A DNA stretch of 64,000 nt from Candidatus Sulfopaludibacter sp. SbA3 (GTDB lineage Bacteria; Acidobacteriota; Terriglobia; Bryobacterales; Bryobacteraceae): positions 107,870-171,869 of the forward strand of contig CAMDCN010000014.1 of assembly GCA_945890485.1 (NCBI GenBank). Direction: 5' to 3'. The notes beneath the pieces are model-generated. The model saw nothing but the letters and a program-made list of their open reading frames with translations. It was not told the origin of the DNA and searched no databases. This document shows positions 60,201 through 64,000 of the stretch, one piece after another. The translations under genes were made by a program, and so were the position numbers. Position 1 is the stretch's first letter. Every line of letters starts with the position of its first letter.

Positions 60201-60722
60201 GGTGCCGCCGATGTCGAACGAGCGGAGGTAGCGCCAGCCACCGGTCTTGAAGACGCCGGGCGCGGCCCAAGCGATCTGGAACGGGTTGCGGCCTTGGGTG
60301 GGCAGGTTGGCGATGAGTTGATTGGCGAGAGCCGTATCTCGATTCGCGGTTTCGGTTTGGAGGGGGGAGACATTGGCGTCGACCGTGATGGAGTCGGCTA
60401 CTGCGCCAACTTGCAATTGGATATCAAGACGGGCCTTGTCGAGAGTTTGGAGGACGATGTTTTCGCGGACGACGCGGCGAAAGCCATCACGGGAAACGGA
60501 GAGGGTGTAGGCACCGGGTTCGAGAAGCGGCGTGTTGTAGAGGCCGGCTTCGTTCGAAGTCGTGATGACGTTTGTGTTTTTAGCGAGGTTGGTGACGGTG
60601 ATGGTGGCGGCGGGAACAGGCGCGCCCGAAGGATCCGTGATGTTGCCAGAAATGCTGGCACGGACTTCCTGCGCAGACACAGCACTCACTAGGGTGAGGA
60701 ATAGCAATGCGAGACGGAGCAT
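57258..60722 (-). CDS. Oar-like TonB-dependent receptor with N-terminal carboxypeptidase-regulatory-like domain
   Basis: 1154 residues. A signal peptide ends near VSAVSAQ. The carboxypeptidase-like repeat is at about 20-105 (SISGNITDPSGAPVPAATIT, SNEAGLYNTPLLEPGAYTLS). The plug region has GRNPFQIAWAAPGV and GFSVNGGRSGENEVLMDGM. A long 22-stranded barrel follows, ending in the outer-membrane signal LKLGLNLQF with terminal Phe. Such receptors are expanded in Acidobacteriota and are thought to import oligosaccharides or peptides. No SusD-like partner is adjacent. Confidence 0.93.
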   Translation of the reverse strand: MLRLALLFLTLVSAVSAQEVRASISGNITDPSGAPVPAATITVTNLAKNTNVITTSNEAGLYNTPLLEPGAYTLSVSRDGFRRVVRENIVLQTLDKARLDIQLQVGAVADSITVDANVSPLQTETANRDTALANQLIANLPTQGRNPFQIAWAAPGVFKTGGWRYLRSFDIGGTTGFSVNGGRSGENEVLMDGMSNVRTSRTVMNVPTMESVQEFKVLQNTYDAQYGRTGGGIVTIVTKSGSNQFHGNLFEYFQNDKLNANQTELNAAGRPKPPNNINAYGFFLSGPILVPKVFDGRNKLFWTLAYEAMRQRSADPGVATVPLTDWRSGDFSTLRNAQNAAVLIYDPLTTIADGSRQPFPGNRIPTNRINPVAAAVVKFLPTPTSQGVGPGFVQNYTYPSRWIGDLDQWSGRLDFQVNSKNNTNFRYGQNPFSEYRGLVFVQDPSQANPAEPTGNAPLRRNGRTIGFNWTSTLNPTTTFDLRVGLNRWEASGGNTFGAGYDPRQLGFDPALVSQFTRLAFPRFNFTGNAYQAIGADRIVSAEANDVYTLQPNFNKVVGRHFLKFGIEMRRYNDNTQNPGLASGQYEFGKNWTQAISNRADATSGNELATMLLGYPTSGFVDRNIDPAFVHYFYAGFFQDDFKVSNRLTLNLGLRWDYESPAYERYDRMVQSLDFNAASPIATQAAGLNLKGAVQFANVGGAPRGSFAPDKNNFAPRAGFAYRIGDKTVIRGGYGLFVLGQGAFGVNQGYSQRTNAVTTVNNLTPAVTLTNAFTNQAGGRLLDAIGNSQGAASFLGQGLTVNWQERPLPFSQQYSFDVQRELPGGVLVEVAYVGNQTRKLPVNSNANFIPTNELNRRTPAGVIDNAYYNAQVPNPMRGLVPNNAALNGATITRQTLLFTFPQFTPLTVANLPIGRQRYDAIQIKASKRFSGGLTFLASYTGAKTLEQVSFRNIQDFNVGDPASSKLEKQSAGQIDIPRKFNLVGVWEMPFGKGRRFANNVNSVGNFLIGGWELNANVTYMKGWNIAYPNANQVAPGSAQLENPTMGQWFNTDLWNNPATGRRVSVQEPFTLRSFPLLFGNVRVPGYQNWDASITKWFPIKERLKLQFRFEAVNALNRPWFTNIASVDVTNAAFGRLNPVQGNLPRFLKLGLNLQF

Positions 60723-60765
60723 AGTTCCTAGAGGGTATCCAACTCAGATTCATTCCGCTACTGAT

Positions 60766-61548
60766 TCACAGTATTGTTAAGAGATATTCATTGACCGGTG
60801 TTGGCAGACCATATTGGCGGCCAAGCTGAATCAGATGACCATTGAGCGCAGGGATTTCGAGGGGCTTTCCCGACAGCCGATCCTGGAGCATGGAAGTGCG
60901 GGTGCCGGGCGGATACGAGGCGAGCGTAGCGAGGATTTCTTCGCCGTCGACACACGCCCCAGCCGCGGCGGCAAGAGGCAGCGACTCGGCCAGGAGGCGC
61001 TGCGCCAGAGTGAGATAGAACGGTTCGCGTAGGATTTCCAGCCCTCGACCCGCGATCGCAGTGAGCGGATTGGAAACGCAATTGTGTAGCATCTTGCGCC
61101 ACGCTGCGTCGAGGAAATTGTGGGATTCAAGCAGTTCGATCGGGGTATTGACGAAGAGGCCGGGAAGCGGGGTACCGGCGGGAATTGTGAAATGCGGCCT
61201 AGGTGGTGGGAAGGCGTGGCGTACCCCTTGCTGCTCTTCAATGTAGACGTAGGAGAGCACCGGGATGCCGGGTTGGGTGAGTCCGTTCTGAATCGCCGCG
61301 AGCACGGGAGCATTGACGCGAAGCAGGGCGGCCGGATTGTCGTAAGTCTTGGTGGTGAGGAAGGCAAAATCGGCTGGCGGGCCGGCGTCGAGGTGGTGCG
61401 GAAGGGTGAGGGGCGGCAGACCATCCACTTGGAGCGGCCCGGGGTCGCGCCGGGTGCAGAGATGAACGGCGTGGCCAGCGCGGGCAAGGTGGACAGCAAG
61501 CCAGGAGCCGAGGTTACCCGCACCAATTATGGCGATGCGTATAGGCAT
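60766..61548 (-). CDS. panE: ketopantoate reductase family protein
   Basis: 260 residues from the ATG at 61548. The NADP-binding motif is IAIIGAGNLGSWLAVHLA. PanE-type blocks TKTYDNPAALL, IQNGLTQPG and AWRKMLHNCVSNPLTAI (catalytic Lys region) follow. It reduces 2-dehydropantoate to pantoate for coenzyme A synthesis, though paralogues act on other 2-ketoacids. It is slightly short (about 290-300 is common). It is coupled to the PDZ-hydrolase upstream by TAATG. Confidence 0.8.
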   Translation of the reverse strand: MPIRIAIIGAGNLGSWLAVHLARAGHAVHLCTRRDPGPLQVDGLPPLTLPHHLDAGPPADFAFLTTKTYDNPAALLRVNAPVLAAIQNGLTQPGIPVLSYVYIEEQQGVRHAFPPPRPHFTIPAGTPLPGLFVNTPIELLESHNFLDAAWRKMLHNCVSNPLTAIAGRGLEILREPFYLTLAQRLLAESLPLAAAAGACVDGEEILATLASYPPGTRTSMLQDRLSGKPLEIPALNGHLIQLGRQYGLPTPVNEYLLTIL

Positions 61549-62792
61549 TAGTGACGCGCGTCCAGCCAAGCGCGGAGATGGCCGATGACTGGCGTGTATA
61601 GCCCCGGGGACGGACGTTTGCCGGTTTCGATGTCCCATGCCTGCGGCTGCTGGTCGACGGCGACGAAGCCGTGGTCCATCGGGAGGATGAGAAGTTTCTT
61701 CGAACGGCTTTTGATCTTCGTGAAGAGCGCACGGGACTCAGCCTCGCTCGAGATGAAATCGGCTTGGCCATACAGAAGGAGCACGGGAGTCTGGAGCGGA
61801 CGCCATACGTCAGCGAGATTGATGGCGTTCCATTGCGCGATGTACGCCGGTGGCGAATCGAAATAGACTTCCGCGCGACACGCTGGTTGTGTGGCGACAA
61901 TGTCTTCTGGGAGTTGGTTCTTGTTCAGAAGGCGATCCAGGCATTCGCGCGTCAGCTCAAGTTTTTCGGGTGGTTGGTTGCCGAGCTTCGCCATGCGTTC
62001 CCGCATCGCCAAGACGTAGTTGGAGAAGATAGTTCCCATGGCGCCGTGGAGGATGATACCGCGGAGTTTTTCATCTCTGGCGACAAGAGGAGCGATAGTA
62101 GCGCCGGCGGAGTGGGCGAAGAGGAATAGGCGCTCGGGATTCACCACGGGGTGTTGTCGAAGGAAGGCGAGCGCTTGACGATAGGTTTCGAGATCGAGGG
62201 GAAGGTCGGCGTCAGCCGAGTAGCAGGGTGGTCCTTCGCTATCCCCGACGCTCGACTTCTCGACGCGGAGGGTGGCATAGCCAGCGGCGGTCAGAGCATG
62301 GAGAATTCGGACCTCGGGGGCAAAGAATGAGGGGGATTCCTGTGATCCGCATCCGCTGCCCGGAAGGAAGAGAATCGCTGGGTGCTTCCCTGCCCCGGCG
62401 GGCAGGGTGAGCAGCGTGCGGCGGAGGTGGTCCCGGACGGGGAGGGCGCCGTAGAGGACATTGGACTCAGAAGGCGGCTCTGGGTATTGGAGCGTGATGT
62501 CCTGCGGTTGGCCGGCACGTTCGATGGTGAGCCGGACGGAAGCAGGGGCGGCTCGGCGGAGAATGGGGCGGACGAAAGGGCCCGTGGGCGTGGCGGGAAC
62601 GCCGTCGACACGGAGCAGGATATCCTCGGGCTGAAGGCCGGCTCGGGCCGCGTTGCCATGTGGGGTGACGGCGCGGATGAGCAGCTTGCCGTTCCCAACG
62701 GTGAAGGTGAGCCCGGCGGGCGCGAGGCGGGGGAGCGACTGGCTCCAAAGCATACCTGCGCTGAGGAGTATGGCGAGCGTGCTAGTTTGCAT
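61548..62792 (-). CDS. secreted PDZ plus alpha/beta-hydrolase fusion protein
   Basis: 414 residues from the ATG at 62792. A signal peptide (about 1-17) is followed by a PDZ domain (about 28-100, GNAARAGLQPEDILLRVDGVPA). The alpha/beta hydrolase domain (about 120-414) has the oxyanion-type HPAILFLPGSGC, nucleophile elbow FAHSAGAT, Asp in YGQADFIS and His in MDHGFVAVD. It is an exported esterase, lipase or peptidase with a PDZ that may select substrates. The start is 3 bp from the divergent thioesterase start. Confidence 0.85.
   Translation of the reverse strand: MQTSTLAILLSAGMLWSQSLPRLAPAGLTFTVGNGKLLIRAVTPHGNAARAGLQPEDILLRVDGVPATPTGPFVRPILRRAAPASVRLTIERAGQPQDITLQYPEPPSESNVLYGALPVRDHLRRTLLTLPAGAGKHPAILFLPGSGCGSQESPSFFAPEVRILHALTAAGYATLRVEKSSVGDSEGPPCYSADADLPLDLETYRQALAFLRQHPVVNPERLFLFAHSAGATIAPLVARDEKLRGIILHGAMGTIFSNYVLAMRERMAKLGNQPPEKLELTRECLDRLLNKNQLPEDIVATQPACRAEVYFDSPPAYIAQWNAINLADVWRPLQTPVLLLYGQADFISSEAESRALFTKIKSRSKKLLILPMDHGFVAVDQQPQAWDIETGKRPSPGLYTPVIGHLRAWLDARH
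62783..62788 (+). promoter_or_regulatory. -10-like box for the thioesterase (leaderless type), inside the hydrolase gene
   Basis: TAGTTT ends 7 nt before the ATG at 62796. Because the divergent genes start 3 bp apart, the box lies within the first codons of the hydrolase gene. Confidence 0.35.
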
Positions 62793-62795
62793 AGT

Positions 62796-63227
62796 ATGGC
62801 TCGGGTGACTTGTGAGTTCGAGGTGTACACCTATCAAATTGATTTTGCCCGACACGTGAGCAACATCGTGTACATCCAGTGGCTGGAGGTGGGTCGATTG
62901 AAACTGCTGGAAGCGGTCGGGCTGCCAGTTGCGGAAGTAGCCAAGCGTGGAATTACCCCAATTGTAGCGGCGACGTCGATTGTGTATCAGAGGCCGGTAC
63001 ACTTCGGCGACCGTGTGACGCTGGAGGCCTGGCTGGGCGATTTCGGAAAGGCATCGGCGATGGTGCATTATCGGCTCACGAATCAGCGCGGGGAGGAGGT
63101 GGCTGAGGCAACCCAGCGAGGCCTCTTTGTCCGGATATTGGATGGGAAACCGGTCCGTTTGGGGGAGGCCGACCGAATCCGATTTGCGCCTTATGTGGAG
63201 CGGCGTACTCCGGTTCGTATCGACTGA
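62796..63227 (+). CDS. hot-dog fold acyl-CoA thioesterase (4HBT family)
   Basis: 143 residues from the ATG at 62796. The 4-hydroxybenzoyl-CoA thioesterase-like pattern is clear: YTYQIDFARHVSNIVYIQWLEVGRLKLLE, with Asp in IDFARHVSN as the catalytic position. TSIVYQRPVHFGDRVTLEAW and EATQRGLFVRI follow. It hydrolyses acyl-CoA or acyl-ACP of unknown chain length. The non-coding 180 bp after it separates it from the transposase remnant. Confidence 0.88.
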   Translation: MARVTCEFEVYTYQIDFARHVSNIVYIQWLEVGRLKLLEAVGLPVAEVAKRGITPIVAATSIVYQRPVHFGDRVTLEAWLGDFGKASAMVHYRLTNQRGEEVAEATQRGLFVRILDGKPVRLGEADRIRFAPYVERRTPVRID

Positions 63228-63408
63228 TTCACCTGCCAAGAAGGGCTTGTGTGCGGTTGCGTTGTCTTCGCGCGACCCTCCCCTCCGCCGCCCGCCGTGT
63301 TGAATAAAATGGATGAGTCCCCCGTCGCACCGGCCAGTGATCCTATTTCCGGCAGTTGGACGCAGTCTGCTGAGTGAAGTGGCGGCCAGGTGACAAACAA
63401 TATTGGGG

Positions 63409-64000
63409 ATGTCGAAGCCCGCCTCTCGCCGCGTTCCTCACCCAAGGGGTGAATCCGAATCTGCCCTCATTCTTCCCGGCGAAGATACCAAGCTGGACAC
63501 CTTCGGCGGTCGGGTCGACGTCCTCTGGGACCCCAAAGCCGAAGGCACCGCTCTCGGGCCCCTCGTCTATTTCATTCAGTTCCTGAAGACCAGCGGCCTT
63601 TGGGAACGATGAGTGGAAGAATGCCCCCTCACTTACACGAGTAACAACGCTCCCCCCAAGGCCGGTATCCTCGGCGGCATTCTGGTAACGCTTCTGTCCG
63701 GTCACAAACGCTACGCCCATATCAACGCCCTCCGCCACGACCCAGTCATTCCACCGATGCTCGGCCTCGACGAATTTCCCTGCGAAGACAGCGTTCGTCG
63801 TGCCTTTCAACGGGGCGATCACGAACGCTACACCCTGTGGATGGATCAGAGCTTGAACCGCACCTTTGAGCCGCTGTTAACCGAACCCTGGGTGCTTGAT
63901 ATCGACGCCACCGTCAAGACTTTGTATGGCCGGCAGGAAGAGGCCAAGGTCGGCTACAATCCCACCAAACCGGGCCGACCGTCGCATGTCTATCACGCCT
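63409..64000 (+). mobile_element. IS1380-like DDE transposase, interrupted by an in-frame stop and cut by the window edge
   Basis: From the ATG at 63409 the reading frame runs GGRVDVLWDPKAEG and LGPLVYFIQFLKTSGLWER, meets TGA at 63610-63612 (TGG would keep a Trp), and continues in the same frame to the window end with LLSGHKRYAHINALRHD, the first catalytic Asp in WVLDIDATVKTLYG, and VGYNPTKPGRPSHVYH. These are landmarks of IS1380/IS4-superfamily transposases. Terminal inverted repeats and a target duplication could not be found in the visible left flank. The element is probably inactive unless the TGA is read through. Confidence 0.75.

Noticed and set aside
1..64000. CRISPR array, prophage or integrative element
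   Set aside because: No regularly spaced repeats, cas genes, integrase or phage structural genes are seen. The tRNA-Gln has no partial duplicate that I could find.

Overview
The window looks like chromosomal DNA of a Solibacter/Bryobacter-type acidobacterium. The clues are a CotH-type protein ending in a domain that resembles the Solibacter C-terminal domain (TIGR03437), a 1154-residue Oar-like TonB receptor with an N-terminal carboxypeptidase-type repeat, an ASPIC/UnbV FG-GAP protein, many enzymes with twin-arginine leaders, GC-rich DNA (about 60% by eye) and very tight gene packing. This is inference from protein families; there is no rRNA in the window. Almost every base is coding. No gene-free stretch exceeds about 210 bp.

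Layout. 1-6.8 kb: the tail of a LysM/peptidoglycan-binding protein, a sulfatase, asd, a Tat-type amidase, a C39-like peptidase paired with a small membrane protein, a MOSC protein and tRNA-Gln(TTG). 6.8-10.1 kb: a minus-strand operon for a secretin with a C-terminal cohesin-like domain and two pseudopilins (type II secretion/type IV pilus class). 10.2-15.9 kb: smpB, pepA, a hydroxyacyl-CoA dehydrogenase/cupin/MFS operon, mscS and bacterioferritin. 15.9-20.8 kb: a sigma-54 two-component operon (NtrC-type regulator, histidine kinase, proline-rich lipoprotein) facing an OmpA-family lipoprotein gene; both units have good -24/-12 promoter matches. 20.9-31.5 kb: an OlsF-like ornithine-lipid synthase, gcvT-gcvH, a GT39-like membrane glycosyltransferase, an enolase-superfamily enzyme, a broken FecA-like receptor and an FG-GAP protein. 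31.5-36.2 kb: a dense minus-strand run (NHL protein, GT9, DsbD-alpha-like, TlpA-like, HEXXH protein, sialate esterase).

36.2-47.3 kb: a TIM-barrel protein, a putative clan CD (caspase-like) peptidase, PPK2, ackA, rluE, a LysM protein, DUF937, an M48 protease, a TRIC channel, a secreted six-hairpin-like protein and a DUF4259-like protein. 47.3-57.2 kb: YnfA, a universal stress protein with a SulP transporter, a family-5 uracil-DNA glycosylase, a sulfatase, the CotH/TIGR03437 protein, a small zinc-finger protein, an FMN alpha-hydroxyacid oxidase, a lipoprotein and a VapBC-type toxin-antitoxin pair. 57.3-64 kb: the Oar-like receptor, panE, a PDZ-hydrolase, a thioesterase and an interrupted IS1380-like transposase running off the edge.

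As a whole the region suggests a heterotrophic polymer and sugar-acid degrader: exported sulfatases, esterase, amidase and oxidases, outer-membrane receptors, a secretion apparatus, and acetate kinase plus polyphosphate kinase for energy. Three window-wide signals are worth following. First, a TANNNT -10-like box lies 6-10 nt upstream of roughly 18 start codons, which suggests many leaderless mRNAs. Second, a local RpoN regulon is visible. Third, the G/C strand bias reverses between about 33 and 37 kb whatever the gene orientation.
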